From Roseibium aggregatum (GTDB lineage Bacteria; Pseudomonadota; Alphaproteobacteria; Rhizobiales; Stappiaceae), in the NCBI RefSeq assembly GCF_017309185.1, contig NZ_JAEKJZ010000004.1, forward strand, positions 1-64,000: a DNA stretch of 64,000 nucleotides, read 5' to 3'. The position numbers and the translations under genes were made by a program. Every line of letters begins with the position of its first letter. The first letter of the stretch is position 1. A model generated the notes under the pieces. It made no database searches. It saw only the letters and a program-made list of their open reading frames with translations, and had not been told where the DNA came from. This document shows positions 53,425 to 62,856 of the stretch, piece by piece.

Positions 53425-54027
53425 ATGGCCACAATCGAAGGTAGTTCCTATTCCGATTTCCTACAGGGTACGAGCGCCCAGGATTTCATCTTCGGACTCG
53501 GTAATCCCGATATTGTTCTCGGCAATGACGGGGACGATTTTCTGTTCGGCGGCAAGGGCAGCGATCTGATCAGCGGCGGAGAAGGGTCCGACAAGATCTT
53601 TGGCGGCGAAGGCGACGACGTCATTCTCGGCGAGAACGGCAGCGACATCATTTTCGGCGGTTCCGGTGAAGACTACATCTCCGGCGGTGACGGCGGGGAC
53701 ATCATCCTCGGCGGCAGCGGGACGGACATCATCGACGGCGGTGCCGGCAACGACGTGATGTTCGGCGGTGACGATCACGACGTGTTCGTGTTCTCCGGCG
53801 GCGGCGGCAACGACGTCATCATGGACTTCCAGGTTGGCGATCTGGTGCAGATTTCCGCGAACATCAACGAAACCGGTGTCGAAAGCGCGGCCGACGTGGC
53901 AGCCCGTGCGACCCAGGTTGGCAACAACACCGTTATCGATCTGGGCAATGGGGACACCCTCACGCTCAACAATGTCGATGCGGACGACCTTCAGGACAAT
54001 CCTGACGGATACATCGTCGTCAGCTAA
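53425..54027 (+). CDS. wgeA: Small secreted RTX calcium-binding protein (ExpE1-like)
   Basis: This 200-residue acidic protein has no N-terminal signal peptide. Residues about 24-125 are nine or ten GGxGxDxUx nonapeptides (GKGSDLISG, GEGSDKIFG, GEGDDVILG and so on), which bind calcium in a parallel beta roll. The C-terminal 75 residues end in DGYIVVS, a plausible type I secretion signal. It follows the exporter genes, as expE1/wgeA follows expD1D2. There is no toxin or enzyme domain. AGGAG lies 7-8 nt before the ATG. Confidence 0.82.
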   Translation: MATIEGSSYSDFLQGTSAQDFIFGLGNPDIVLGNDGDDFLFGGKGSDLISGGEGSDKIFGGEGDDVILGENGSDIIFGGSGEDYISGGDGGDIILGGSGTDIIDGGAGNDVMFGGDDHDVFVFSGGGGNDVIMDFQVGDLVQISANINETGVESAADVAARATQVGNNTVIDLGNGDTLTLNNVDADDLQDNPDGYIVVS

Positions 54028-54043
54028 GGCTGATGCTTCTTTT

Positions 54044-54103
54044 CCCGGGCGTTCTCTGTTCCCCAGAATGCCCGGGAGGGAATACCGGCCCGCCAGGCGG
54101 GCC
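54044..54103 (+). terminator. Tandem stem-loops after the RTX gene
   Basis: The first stem pairs CCCGGGCGTTCT (54044-54055) with AGAATGCCCGGG (54065-54076), with one G-T wobble. The second pairs GGCCCG (87-92 of the same line, 54087-54092) with CGGGCC (54098-54103). Neither has a strong U run. They probably protect or partly terminate the RTX mRNA, so that the exported protein is made in excess over the enzymes downstream. Confidence 0.6.
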
Positions 54104-54129
54104 CTGTCTCTACTTAACGAAGTGCGAAT

Positions 54130-56340
54130 ATGCTCGAAGCCCTGGGCAATCAGGCTGAGGCGTCCTTTGACGCACCGCAGTTTTTTCAACTGACCCCCGA
54201 CGCTTTTCTGGTCGTGTGGGAGCCGCCGCACGCAGTGAACGCCGCGCCACGCCTCGAAGAGACTTCCGGTCAGCGCTTTGCTTCCCTGGCAAGCGTCAGG
54301 CTTGCACGGCTGGACGGGCGGTCGCGCATCGTCTGGTGTCTTGCCCTGAAGGAGAAGGCCAGGCTTGACCTCAAAATGAATGCCGGGGCTATCGGTTCCG
54401 GCGCGGCGCTGAGCGTCGACACCGGTCAGCCGGTCGCTTCCGTAGACCCCTATGCCCTGACACAGAACCTCAGTCAAAATGCCTGTGCCGTGCTGGTGAC
54501 GACCATGCTGAACACCTGGGCCAGCATGTTCAGACTTGGGCGGTCGCGCAGTTTTTCCGGATTCGCGCTCGAGCTTCTGCGGTCCGTCAACGATTCGCCG
54601 CCGGTTGCCGACTGCGTCGCGACGGTTGGCCAGACGCGTATTTTCGAAACTCTTCTGAACAGCGAGTGCACCGACATCGCCTCCGTCGTGCTGGTCGGGG
54701 ATTTCGGCATCAAGCGTTTGTCGGGCGATACCTGCAATGTCCTGCACAACAACGGAAAGAACCGTCTGTTCCTCGGTACCGCGGAAAGCGACCGGTCTCC
54801 CGATGGCGGGTTTCTGGTTCTGTCCGGTCCCTGGGGGCTTGCGATCCGCCGGGTGCAAGCGGAAAACTCCGCCCGGTCGCTCGGGGCCTGGTGGGCGGTC
54901 AACGGCCGCAAGCTCCCGGACGTCCGCGACTTCCTGATCTCGCGGTTCGGGCGGGAATCCCAGGCCAGCCGCGCCGCGGTGCTCGATCTGCAACAGGCCG
55001 AACCGCTGCCGGCGAAACGGCATGGAACGCTGAGCGATGCGACGCCCTTCTGCGCCATCGAAACGGCGCTTGCCGGGGCTTCCGGCGTGCTTGCCGGTGG
55101 CTGGCTCCGGGATACCGGCGGCAGCTATGTGGGACTGGATCTCCTGACGGGGACGGGCGATGCGGTGCCGCTCGACCTGCACCAGTTCGACGGTGTCCTG
55201 CCGGAGGCTCAGGGAGGGTATGCCATCAAACGGTTCGTCGCCTTCGCGGAGACGGGTCCCGCCTTGCAGCACCACTTGCAGCCACGCTTCGAACTCAAGC
55301 TTGCTTCAGGCGAACGGGAGCTTCTCGTGCCGCCGCCGCAGCCGCACGATCCGGCAGGGGTGCGGGCAAAGGCCCTCTCCGTAATTCCGCCGCGCTACGC
55401 AACGGACAAGGTGATGGAGGCCTGCCTGTCCAGGCCTCTGGCGGAGATGCAGGAAAACTTCATGAAGTCGGTCGGCAAGACCTCCGAACTCGGTTTCGGA
55501 GACCCCGCCGGAAACCCCACCGTTTCACTGGTCATTCCGCTCTACAAGGTCTTCGAGTTCATCAAGGCTCAGCTGGCGGCATTCGCAACGGACCCCTGGT
55601 TCTGTGAAAACGCGGAAGTCATTTACGTCCTCGATTCCCCCGAACAAGTCACCCATGTCGAGGATATCCTGGGCGGATTCCATCTGCTTTACGGCCTGCC
55701 TGTACGGCTGGTCGTCATGGAACGCAACGGCGGCTACGCGCTTGCCTGCAACGCGGGTGCCGCGCAGGCGCGCGGACGCTATCTGGCGATGCTCAATTCC
55801 GACGTGGTGCCCGTTGAAGCGGGTTGGCTCGAGCAGTTGTGCGCCTGTCTCATGATGGATGAACAGGTCGGTGCGGTGGGCGCCAAGCTGCTTTACGCGG
55901 ACAACGCCATTCAGCATGCCGGCCTGAAGTTCATTCAGGACGAAAAGGGACGCTGGTTCAACCATCATTATTACAAGGGGTTTCCAAGGCATTTTCCGCT
56001 CGCCGGAACCTCGCGGGAGGTGCCGGGGGTGACCGGAGCATGCCTGATCCTCGCCAAGGACGATTTCGACGCGGTCGGAGGGTTTTCGACCGAGTATATC
56101 GTGGGGGACTACGAGGATAGCGATCTTTGTCTCAAGATCAGAAAGCTGAACCGCAAGATCTATTATCTGGGCGATGCCGAACTCTATCACTTCGAAAGAG
56201 TGTCCATCAAAAACAACGATGACTACACGCGCGGCGTGGCGTCGCAATACAATCGTTGGCTTCATCAGACCAGGTGGGAAGGGGATATGGCCGCCTTGAT
56301 GTCCGCGGCCACGGCGCGCGAGGGATTGCTGGCATCATGA
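54130..56340 (+). CDS. Large GT2 glycosyltransferase with N-terminal accessory region
   Basis: This 736-residue protein has two parts. The N-terminal 450 residues match no family I recognise but include a GW-type segment (VLAGGWLRDTGGSYVGLDLL, near 318). A GT-A, family-2 domain starts near residue 461 (PTVSLVIPLYK), with donor-site LNSDVVPVEAGWL (about 555) and GDYEDSDLCLKIRK (about 659). It probably adds a sugar to the exopolysaccharide repeat. No membrane segments were seen. Its place matches expE2/wgeB. It overlaps the methyltransferase by 4 bp. Confidence 0.82.
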   Translation: MLEALGNQAEASFDAPQFFQLTPDAFLVVWEPPHAVNAAPRLEETSGQRFASLASVRLARLDGRSRIVWCLALKEKARLDLKMNAGAIGSGAALSVDTGQPVASVDPYALTQNLSQNACAVLVTTMLNTWASMFRLGRSRSFSGFALELLRSVNDSPPVADCVATVGQTRIFETLLNSECTDIASVVLVGDFGIKRLSGDTCNVLHNNGKNRLFLGTAESDRSPDGGFLVLSGPWGLAIRRVQAENSARSLGAWWAVNGRKLPDVRDFLISRFGRESQASRAAVLDLQQAEPLPAKRHGTLSDATPFCAIETALAGASGVLAGGWLRDTGGSYVGLDLLTGTGDAVPLDLHQFDGVLPEAQGGYAIKRFVAFAETGPALQHHLQPRFELKLASGERELLVPPPQPHDPAGVRAKALSVIPPRYATDKVMEACLSRPLAEMQENFMKSVGKTSELGFGDPAGNPTVSLVIPLYKVFEFIKAQLAAFATDPWFCENAEVIYVLDSPEQVTHVEDILGGFHLLYGLPVRLVVMERNGGYALACNAGAAQARGRYLAMLNSDVVPVEAGWLEQLCACLMMDEQVGAVGAKLLYADNAIQHAGLKFIQDEKGRWFNHHYYKGFPRHFPLAGTSREVPGVTGACLILAKDDFDAVGGFSTEYIVGDYEDSDLCLKIRKLNRKIYYLGDAELYHFERVSIKNNDDYTRGVASQYNRWLHQTRWEGDMAALMSAATAREGLLAS

Positions 56341-57185
56341 ACTCACCGGTTTTCATCAAGGACAAGGTCAGCATGAAAACGGTTCCGGTCAGCCCGGAAC
56401 GGATCGCCGATCTGCAGAAACTGATCAGGCGGAATCGCTTTCTGCCGGTACCGTCTCAGGAAGACATCTTCGTCGGAGACGGCGACTATCTGGCTATCGG
56501 AACGGAGTTCCTGGGTCACTTCATCGAACTTGGCGGTTTGCGCGAAAATGAACGCGTGCTCGATATCGGCTGTGGAATCGGCCGGATGGCGGTGCCGCTG
56601 ACCCAATATCTGGATCCTGAAACGGCGCAATATGCCGGCATCGATCCGGCGTCGTCCGGCATCAACTGGTGCACGCGCAACATCGGATCGGTCTATCCCA
56701 ATTTCCGCTTCACGCATCTCGACATCGCAAACGGTCTCTACAATCCGGGAGGGCACATCCGGGGAACGGATATTTCCCTGCCGTTCGCGAACGGGTCCTT
56801 CGACTTCGCCATCATGACCTCGGTCGTGACGCATCTTCCGCCGCAGGAAATCCGGCCCTACTTCAAGGAAGTCTCGCGGCTTCTCGATCTGGGCGGCCGC
56901 CTGTTCCTGTCCGCTTTCGTCATGGACAAGCAACCGGAGCGGAAAGACGGGCAGCCGCCGCCGCGCATCGTCTTCCAGCGGGCCGGAAACAGCCCGGCCT
57001 GGTGTGCGGATCTGCGCACGCCGCTTTCCGCGGTCGCCTTCGACGACGGCTTCCTGGACGAAGCGCTGAAGGTCAACGGGTTCGAGATTACCCTCAAAAG
57101 GCTCGGCCACTGGCGGGGCGGGACGGAGAGCCGCAACTATCAGGACTTTTTCGTCGCGGTGAAGACGGCGCGGGGGAGCGATTGA
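56337..57185 (+). CDS. SAM-dependent methyltransferase
   Basis: This 282-residue class I methyltransferase has motif I VLDIGCGIGRMAVPL (around residue 75), the acidic residue of motif II in YAGIDPAS, and TSVVTHLPPQEI downstream. It probably methylates a sugar of the glycan or a lipid-linked intermediate; the acceptor is not evident. It overlaps both neighbours (ATGA at 56337; the next ATG starts at its last base). Confidence 0.85.
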   Translation: MNSPVFIKDKVSMKTVPVSPERIADLQKLIRRNRFLPVPSQEDIFVGDGDYLAIGTEFLGHFIELGGLRENERVLDIGCGIGRMAVPLTQYLDPETAQYAGIDPASSGINWCTRNIGSVYPNFRFTHLDIANGLYNPGGHIRGTDISLPFANGSFDFAIMTSVVTHLPPQEIRPYFKEVSRLLDLGGRLFLSAFVMDKQPERKDGQPPPRIVFQRAGNSPAWCADLRTPLSAVAFDDGFLDEALKVNGFEITLKRLGHWRGGTESRNYQDFFVAVKTARGSD

Positions 57186-58441
57186 TGCGGATCCTGGTCT
57201 TTGCCCACAACCATCCGGATCTTCACCCCGGCGGAACGGAAACGGTGGCGCTGGACCTCGCGCGTGCCTACCGTCAGGCGGGCCACCAGGCGCTTTTTGT
57301 CGGAGCCACAAATCAGCTGCACCGGCAGCCGCATCCGGGAACGAGTTTTCAGGCGATCAGCGACCGGGGCGACGAACTCCTGATGTGGGCCGGGCATTTC
57401 GACCGGTTCAACATGAGTCAGATCGATTTAAGGGCCTTTGTTCCGGATCTGCTTACGCTTCTGGAAAATTTCCGGCCCGACGTCGTCCATATTCATCACC
57501 TGCTCCTGTTTGGAGTTGAGCTTCCGGTCCTGATCCGCCGGGTTTTGCCGGATGTCCGGATCGTGATGACCCTGCACGACTATTACGCGATCTGCGCCAA
57601 TGACGGCGTGCTGATGGAAAGTCCGGACGAGCCTTGCGCGGCTTTGGGGCATGGCGGCTTGTGCAGGTGCCTTGGCGATGCCAAGCCGAACGATGTTCGC
57701 TTGCGGGAACGGTTCATCAAGACCCATCTGGCCGCGATAGACACTTTCGTTTCGCCAAGCGCTTTCCTGCGCGATGTCTATATCCGCTGGGGGCTTGCCG
57801 CCGACAAGATCAAGCTGATCGCAAACGGAAGGCCCGACGTGACCCCGGCTTCGATGCGGTCCGGGAAGGACGAGCCTCGGAACGTTTTCGGTTACTTCGG
57901 CAATCTGACTCCCTGGAAGGGCATAGAGGTTCTTCTTCAGGCTGCCAGGCTGATGCGCGAAAGGGAGATCGATTTCGAACTCCGCGTGCATGGCGGCGCG
58001 CCGTTTCAGGATCCGGCCTTCATCGAGCGTATCGACAAGCTCTTCGAGGAGTTGTCGCCCGAAGTCATTCGTCTTGGCGCTTACAAGCCCGCGGACGTTC
58101 CGGACCTGATGGCGCCGGTCGATTGGGTCGTGGTGCCGTCGGTCTGGTGGGAAAATGCCCCGCTGGTTATCGCAGAAGCGCGGCAGCACGGGCGCCCGGT
58201 GATCGTCAGCGGTGTCGGCGGCATGGCGGAAGCGGTGCGGGACAGGACCGACGGGTTGCACGCGCGCAGGAATGACCCGGCGAGCTTCGCCGCAGTTATG
58301 GCGGAGGCCGCGAGCGACACGAAACTTTGCTCGACGCTTTCCGCCAATACGCGCAAGCCCCCCTCTGCGGCGGCAGTTGCCGAGCAGTATCTGCGCCTGT
58401 TTGAGGAGCGGGGTGAAACCGCGCGCGATCCGGCGGCCTAG
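57185..58441 (+). CDS. GT4 glycosyltransferase, first of a related pair
   Basis: This 418-residue GT-B enzyme has an N-terminal acceptor domain (HNHPDLHPGGTETVALDLARAY) and a C-terminal donor domain (FGYFGNLTPWKGIEVLL; VPSVWWENAPLVIAEARQHGRPVI) with the E-x7-E-type catalytic pattern. It is similar throughout to the enzyme at 61516 (shared GGTE/GGAE opening, HDYYAICAN versus HEFLPICHH, and PSVWWEN), so the two arose by duplication. Confidence 0.9.
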   Translation: MRILVFAHNHPDLHPGGTETVALDLARAYRQAGHQALFVGATNQLHRQPHPGTSFQAISDRGDELLMWAGHFDRFNMSQIDLRAFVPDLLTLLENFRPDVVHIHHLLLFGVELPVLIRRVLPDVRIVMTLHDYYAICANDGVLMESPDEPCAALGHGGLCRCLGDAKPNDVRLRERFIKTHLAAIDTFVSPSAFLRDVYIRWGLAADKIKLIANGRPDVTPASMRSGKDEPRNVFGYFGNLTPWKGIEVLLQAARLMREREIDFELRVHGGAPFQDPAFIERIDKLFEELSPEVIRLGAYKPADVPDLMAPVDWVVVPSVWWENAPLVIAEARQHGRPVIVSGVGGMAEAVRDRTDGLHARRNDPASFAAVMAEAASDTKLCSTLSANTRKPPSAAAVAEQYLRLFEERGETARDPAA

Positions 58442-58479
58442 GCAGCCCCTGAAAACGTCCAGCCCCAGAAAGACTAGCT

Positions 58480-59250
58480 ATGAGCGTAGCCGAAGTGGAG
58501 AAGAAGACCGGAGCCGAAAAAGGAGGAGAGGCCCAGCCTCCCAAGTCGGCGCCCAGGATCCAGGGCCGCGTCGACGCGCTTGAAAACGGTCGCGTGCTCG
58601 GATGGGCCTGGGACGCGGCCAATCCTGGCGACCGAATGACCATCCATGTTTTCCATGACGGAAATCGGGTGATGAGCAAGGTCGCGGAAACGCCGCGCAT
58701 CGATCTGAGACGGAACGGGATCGGCGACGGTGCCTACTCCTTCGATCTTGAATTGCCTCAGGCGGTTGCGGCGGCTCCCGATGGTTTGTCGGTCGTCGCC
58801 GAAACGCCGAAGGATGGGACGCAACTGAAACTGCCGCGTCCGAGCGCCCAGGAACGGGCAGCCGAGGCGGCTGTCGCGCTTCCGTTGTCGCTCGTCATGG
58901 AAAAGGTCGACCGTCTGATCGCCGCGCAGCGTCAGAGCGCGATCGGCCAGCGGGACGCGACTACCCTTTTGCGGGAGACAACGCAGCGGATCGACGCGCT
59001 TGCCTCGAACGAAGGCGAACTTGGCGAGGCGCTGGCGATCCTGAAAAGCGGGCAGGGCGATCTTGCCCAGCACGTCAAGGAGCTTGAGGTTTTTCTCCTG
59101 CGTTTCGATACGACGCTCAAGGGCTTCGACGACCGGCTGAAGGTGCTTGGCGAGAAAAGCCGAAGCAATCTCAGGCCCCATCTGATGATCCTGGCCGCGA
59201 TGCTCGGGGTAGTCGGCGGCATGCTGTTTGCCGCGATAAGCGGGCTTTGA
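58480..59250 (+). CDS. Tail-anchored protein with GW module and coiled coil
   Basis: I do not recognise this 256-residue protein as a named family. Residues 1-25 are charged and probably disordered. Residues about 27-95 form a small module (GRVDALENGRVLGWAWDAANPGDRM...RRNGIGDGAYSFDLELP broken here) also seen in the large glycosyltransferase-like proteins nearby. Residues about 130-225 are helical with coiled-coil character. A single membrane segment lies at about 235-255 near the C-terminus. It could be a membrane scaffold for the glycan enzymes. Confidence 0.75.
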   Translation: MSVAEVEKKTGAEKGGEAQPPKSAPRIQGRVDALENGRVLGWAWDAANPGDRMTIHVFHDGNRVMSKVAETPRIDLRRNGIGDGAYSFDLELPQAVAAAPDGLSVVAETPKDGTQLKLPRPSAQERAAEAAVALPLSLVMEKVDRLIAAQRQSAIGQRDATTLLRETTQRIDALASNEGELGEALAILKSGQGDLAQHVKELEVFLLRFDTTLKGFDDRLKVLGEKSRSNLRPHLMILAAMLGVVGGMLFAAISGL

Positions 59251-59260
59251 GGGCAGGCGG

Positions 59261-61519
59261 ATGGATCAGGCGGTCTCGATCAAGGGAGTCAGGAAACTCG
59301 GCGGAGGTCTGGAAGGCCAGGCCGCCACGCAGGAGCACGACGCTTCCGAGGGAAAACTGCCTCTCGACGGCCAGTCCGCGCTCGTTTCGTATCTGGACCG
59401 GGAAACACTGCTGATCGCCGGCGTCGGCCATGCGTTCACCAACGGTCTGCCCGCCATCCTGAACGACGATCCAAAGAACACCGTCCCGTGTACGCTGGTT
59501 ACGCTTCCCGCGGGACATCGGTCGGCAGCCAGGAAACGGCCCTTCGTCGCTCTTCTTTCCCTGCCCAGGAAAACGATCTCGGACCTCACCCGGGTTACGA
59601 TCAGAAGCCAGGGGCACTCGTTTCCGTTCACGCTCAAGAGTGGACCGCTCGATTTCAGCGTCTTTCTGGAACAGGTCGAAGAGGCAACAACCCATTCTCG
59701 CTCGGATATCGTGGATTGTCTGGTCGAGGCCCTGGTTACCCCGGGAGCCAGTTCCCAGGCAATGCAGATTGCCGCCCGCATCGTTCAGGCCGTCGCGGTG
59801 CGCGACGGCTTCATCGAGGTGGTGGGCAGGTTCGACGAGGGGGAGGTCTTTGTCCAGGGATGGGCGAAGGAGTTGCCCGCCGGCAGCAGCCGCATTTTTG
59901 TTTTCGACGGCGCTTTGAAGGTCGCGGGTCTGAACTGCGGGCTTTTCGAGCGCAAGGACACCGGCGGAAAGGCCTACGGCTTCTGCGGGCTGGTCGAGGC
60001 CGAGGACCGGGTCGATGCGGAGAAAATCCGCAATATCTATCTTCGTGGCCGGACCGGCTGGAAGTCGCTGGAAGCGCATGAAAGGCGCAGCCTGACGGGC
60101 GCGCATGCCCTTCCCGGCCACATTCGGGCGATGCTGCCGAAACTGTCTCCGGCGGGGGACGGGCGAACGCATCTGCAGGCGGCGGCTCAACGGTTCGACG
60201 GCCGGGAAACGGTCAGCGAACTGGACGTGCCGGTTCGTGTCGCGGTCGATTTCTGCGCAGAGATCGATGGCAGCGGGGTTCTTCTGTCGGGCTGGCTGCT
60301 GAACCCGGAAGATCGGGTCAAGGCCGTCTATTTGAGGTCGTCAGGAACCGGATACCGTCTGGATACGACGTGGACCTCGCAGCCAAGGCCGGATGTCTCC
60401 ACCGCGTTCGCCGAGTTGTCGCCGTTCCTGAACGCTCCAGGTGCCGGACACCGCCACGGGTTCATCGTTTTCGTTCCAGGGGGCAGGGCAAGCGGGGAAC
60501 AGCCCGCTTATCTGGAAATCGTCCTGGACAGCGGGCGTTCCGCCTATGCGCCGGTGACCGTGGGCAGGGCGCCGCTCCGTGCAGCGCTGAAACGGCTGGT
60601 TTCCGGCCTCGACAATTCGACCGCTTTTCAGTCCGATATCCTGGAGCGCCAGTTCCTGCCGATGCTGCAAGCTGCGGAGAATCTCGAGCCGTACCTGGAA
60701 GAGTGTGTCGATATTGGCGCCACTGTCCCGGAGGCCGAACAATCGATCGTGGTCGGACTTGATGGCGATTTCGAGAGCGCGCGCGTGCTGCTGACGCTTT
60801 TTGCGGTCGACCCGTTCCTGAAGGGGACGCCGCTTGTTCTTGCCGCACCGAAAGCGATCCTTGCGGACCGGCTTGAAGAGCTCGGCCGGCTTGCGGACTT
60901 CTACGGCCTGTCCGTCCGGGCGGTTCTGGCGGCCAACGTGAACGACAGGCTGGACGCTCTTCAGGCCGGTGCCGCCGCCGCGCCATCCGAAACGGTCGTG
61001 TGTTTCAGCGGCAGCGTTCTGCCGAGCGGTCCGGGCTGGCTGGCTCCCTTGATCGCCGCCTTCAAGGAGCGGGAGGAAAGCTGTCTCGTTGCTCCGACGG
61101 TGCTTTACGAGGACGGTACGATCCGGTGGGCCGGGGCGTGGATCGATCAGGACCGCGGCCGGCCGGTGCTGAAACAGCACTATCTCGGATATCCGCGCCG
61201 CACGCTGCTTGGCGCCGAATCGAGCCAGGTCGCCGCAGCGCCCTTTGACTGCTGCGTCCTGCCGAAAACCGCGCTGGCCGGGGCCGGCGGGTTCAGCCGG
61301 ACTTATCTCGGCACGGACGAAAAAGGGATGGACCTCGCCTTGAGGCTCGTCAGGTCCGGACTGCGGGCCTACTGGGTGCCGGAAGTTGAGGTGATCCACC
61401 CCGAAGATGGCGCGGCAGACGACCGGACGTGGCAGGCGCTCGTTTCCAGTCTGGACCGGAAAAACTTCGACCGTGTCTGGTCGCCCCTTCTCGGTTCCCT
61501 CTCGGAGGACAGCGCATGA
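59261..61519 (+). CDS. Large GT2-like protein with two GW modules and an atypical donor site
   Basis: This 752-residue protein carries two GW-type modules (VFVQGWAKELPAGSSRIFV near 195 and GVLLSGWLLNPEDRVKAVYL near 340). A C-terminal domain from about 490 resembles the GT2 fold of the protein at 54130. Where GT2 enzymes have DxD, it reads FSGSVLPSGPGWL, and only GTDEKGMDLALRLVRSG resembles the catalytic acidic segment. It may be an inactive glycosyltransferase homologue or bind glycan without metal. The ATG follows GGGCAGGCGG. Confidence 0.72.
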   Translation: MDQAVSIKGVRKLGGGLEGQAATQEHDASEGKLPLDGQSALVSYLDRETLLIAGVGHAFTNGLPAILNDDPKNTVPCTLVTLPAGHRSAARKRPFVALLSLPRKTISDLTRVTIRSQGHSFPFTLKSGPLDFSVFLEQVEEATTHSRSDIVDCLVEALVTPGASSQAMQIAARIVQAVAVRDGFIEVVGRFDEGEVFVQGWAKELPAGSSRIFVFDGALKVAGLNCGLFERKDTGGKAYGFCGLVEAEDRVDAEKIRNIYLRGRTGWKSLEAHERRSLTGAHALPGHIRAMLPKLSPAGDGRTHLQAAAQRFDGRETVSELDVPVRVAVDFCAEIDGSGVLLSGWLLNPEDRVKAVYLRSSGTGYRLDTTWTSQPRPDVSTAFAELSPFLNAPGAGHRHGFIVFVPGGRASGEQPAYLEIVLDSGRSAYAPVTVGRAPLRAALKRLVSGLDNSTAFQSDILERQFLPMLQAAENLEPYLEECVDIGATVPEAEQSIVVGLDGDFESARVLLTLFAVDPFLKGTPLVLAAPKAILADRLEELGRLADFYGLSVRAVLAANVNDRLDALQAGAAAAPSETVVCFSGSVLPSGPGWLAPLIAAFKEREESCLVAPTVLYEDGTIRWAGAWIDQDRGRPVLKQHYLGYPRRTLLGAESSQVAAAPFDCCVLPKTALAGAGGFSRTYLGTDEKGMDLALRLVRSGLRAYWVPEVEVIHPEDGAADDRTWQALVSSLDRKNFDRVWSPLLGSLSEDSA

Positions 61520-62844
61520 CAACTTCTGCCGGTCAGACGCTTCGCGTGCTCGTCGTTTCCCATGGACATCCCGCGCTGTCACTCGGGGGCGCCGAAGTGG
61601 CCTCCTACAATCTGCATCAGGGCCTGAAGTCCGCCGCGGGTTCCCAGTCCTTCTTTCTAGCGAGGGTCGGAGACACCTATCCGCGGCATGGCAGGTCGGC
61701 TCTCATGGGCGTTTCGGACGCGGATGACGAGTTGCTCTATCACGCCGACGACTACGATCACTTTCTCATTTCCAACCGCAATACCGGGGACATTCAAAGG
61801 GATCTGCGGCGTTTCGCGCGGACCTTGCGCCCGGATGTCGTGCATTTCCACCATTTTATCGGGCTCGGTCTGGAAGCGCTTTATGCCGTGCGCGACGCTC
61901 TGCCCAATGCGGTCATCGCTGTCACGTTCCACGAGTTTCTGCCGATCTGCCACCATCATGGCCAGATGGTCAAAACCGGCGGCAACAAACTGTGCGAAGC
62001 GTCATCGCCGATCGCCTGCAACGGTTGCTTTCCGGAGATTTCCCCGGGCGCGTTCCTGCGCAGAAAACACTTCATCCAGTCGATCCTGAGTCTTGCGGAC
62101 GGCTTTATCGCTCCAAGCCGGTTTCTGATGGACCGCTATGTCGCGTGGGGGTTGCCGGAAGAAAAATGCGCGGTGATCGAAAACGGTCTGAACGTGCGCG
62201 AAAGGGCGCCGCCGCGGGTGCTCGAGGATCCGACGCAACGGCGGTCTAGGTTCGCCTATTTCGGCCAGATGACTCCCTACAAGGGGATCGACGTTCTCCT
62301 CGAAGCGGTTCAGCGCATTCCAAAGGCCGTTTGGGGCGACGACGCCAGCCTGACGATCTTCGGCGGCAATCTGGAGCGTCAACCCGAGCCTTTCAGGAAA
62401 AAGATCGGAAAGCTGCTCAAAAAGACCGGCGACCGGGTGCGTTTCGCGGGTGCGTATCAGAACAAGGATATGCCTTCGCTCATGCGGCAGGTCGACTGGG
62501 TTCTGATGCCGTCTGTCTGGTGGGAAAACTCACCGGTGATCATTCAGGAAGCCTTTTTTCACAAGCGTCCGCTGATTTGCAGCGGGATCGGCGGAATGGC
62601 GGAGAAGGTCCGGGACGGGGTCGACGGCCTGCATTTCCGAGCCGCAAGTCCGGAAGACCTGGCCGACCGCATGTCGGAAGTCCTCAGGACGCCGAAGATC
62701 TGGGATCAGCTCCACAAGGGTATTGTCGACCCCAAGACGCATTTTGACAGCGCGCAGGAGCATCTGACGTTTTATCGAACGCTCAAGGCGGGGCGCTCCT
62801 CGTCCCCAAACGTATTCCCGGGTGGATTGCAGAAGAGCGCATAG
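61516..62844 (+). CDS. GT4 glycosyltransferase, second of a related pair
   Basis: This 442-residue GT-B enzyme has the N-terminal motif GHPALSLGGAEVASYNLHQGL and the donor domain FAYFGQMTPYKGIDVLLEA with MPSVWWENSPVIIQEAFFHKRPLI. Several Cys and His residues lie in the acceptor region (HEFLPICHHHGQM, ACNGCFPEI). It is a paralogue of the enzyme at 57185. It overlaps the preceding gene by 4 bp and probably adds another sugar to the same glycan. Confidence 0.9.
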   Translation: MTTSAGQTLRVLVVSHGHPALSLGGAEVASYNLHQGLKSAAGSQSFFLARVGDTYPRHGRSALMGVSDADDELLYHADDYDHFLISNRNTGDIQRDLRRFARTLRPDVVHFHHFIGLGLEALYAVRDALPNAVIAVTFHEFLPICHHHGQMVKTGGNKLCEASSPIACNGCFPEISPGAFLRRKHFIQSILSLADGFIAPSRFLMDRYVAWGLPEEKCAVIENGLNVRERAPPRVLEDPTQRRSRFAYFGQMTPYKGIDVLLEAVQRIPKAVWGDDASLTIFGGNLERQPEPFRKKIGKLLKKTGDRVRFAGAYQNKDMPSLMRQVDWVLMPSVWWENSPVIIQEAFFHKRPLICSGIGGMAEKVRDGVDGLHFRAASPEDLADRMSEVLRTPKIWDQLHKGIVDPKTHFDSAQEHLTFYRTLKAGRSSSPNVFPGGLQKSA

Positions 62845-62856
62845 GGAGGGATTTTC

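Noticed and set aside
53500..53790. CRISPR-like or tandem DNA repeat
   Set aside because: The periodicity comes from RTX nonapeptide codons within a coding frame; the DNA units are degenerate and have no spacer structure.
53425..54027. RTX toxin or protease
   Set aside because: No catalytic or pore-forming domain; only calcium repeats and a C-terminal tail.
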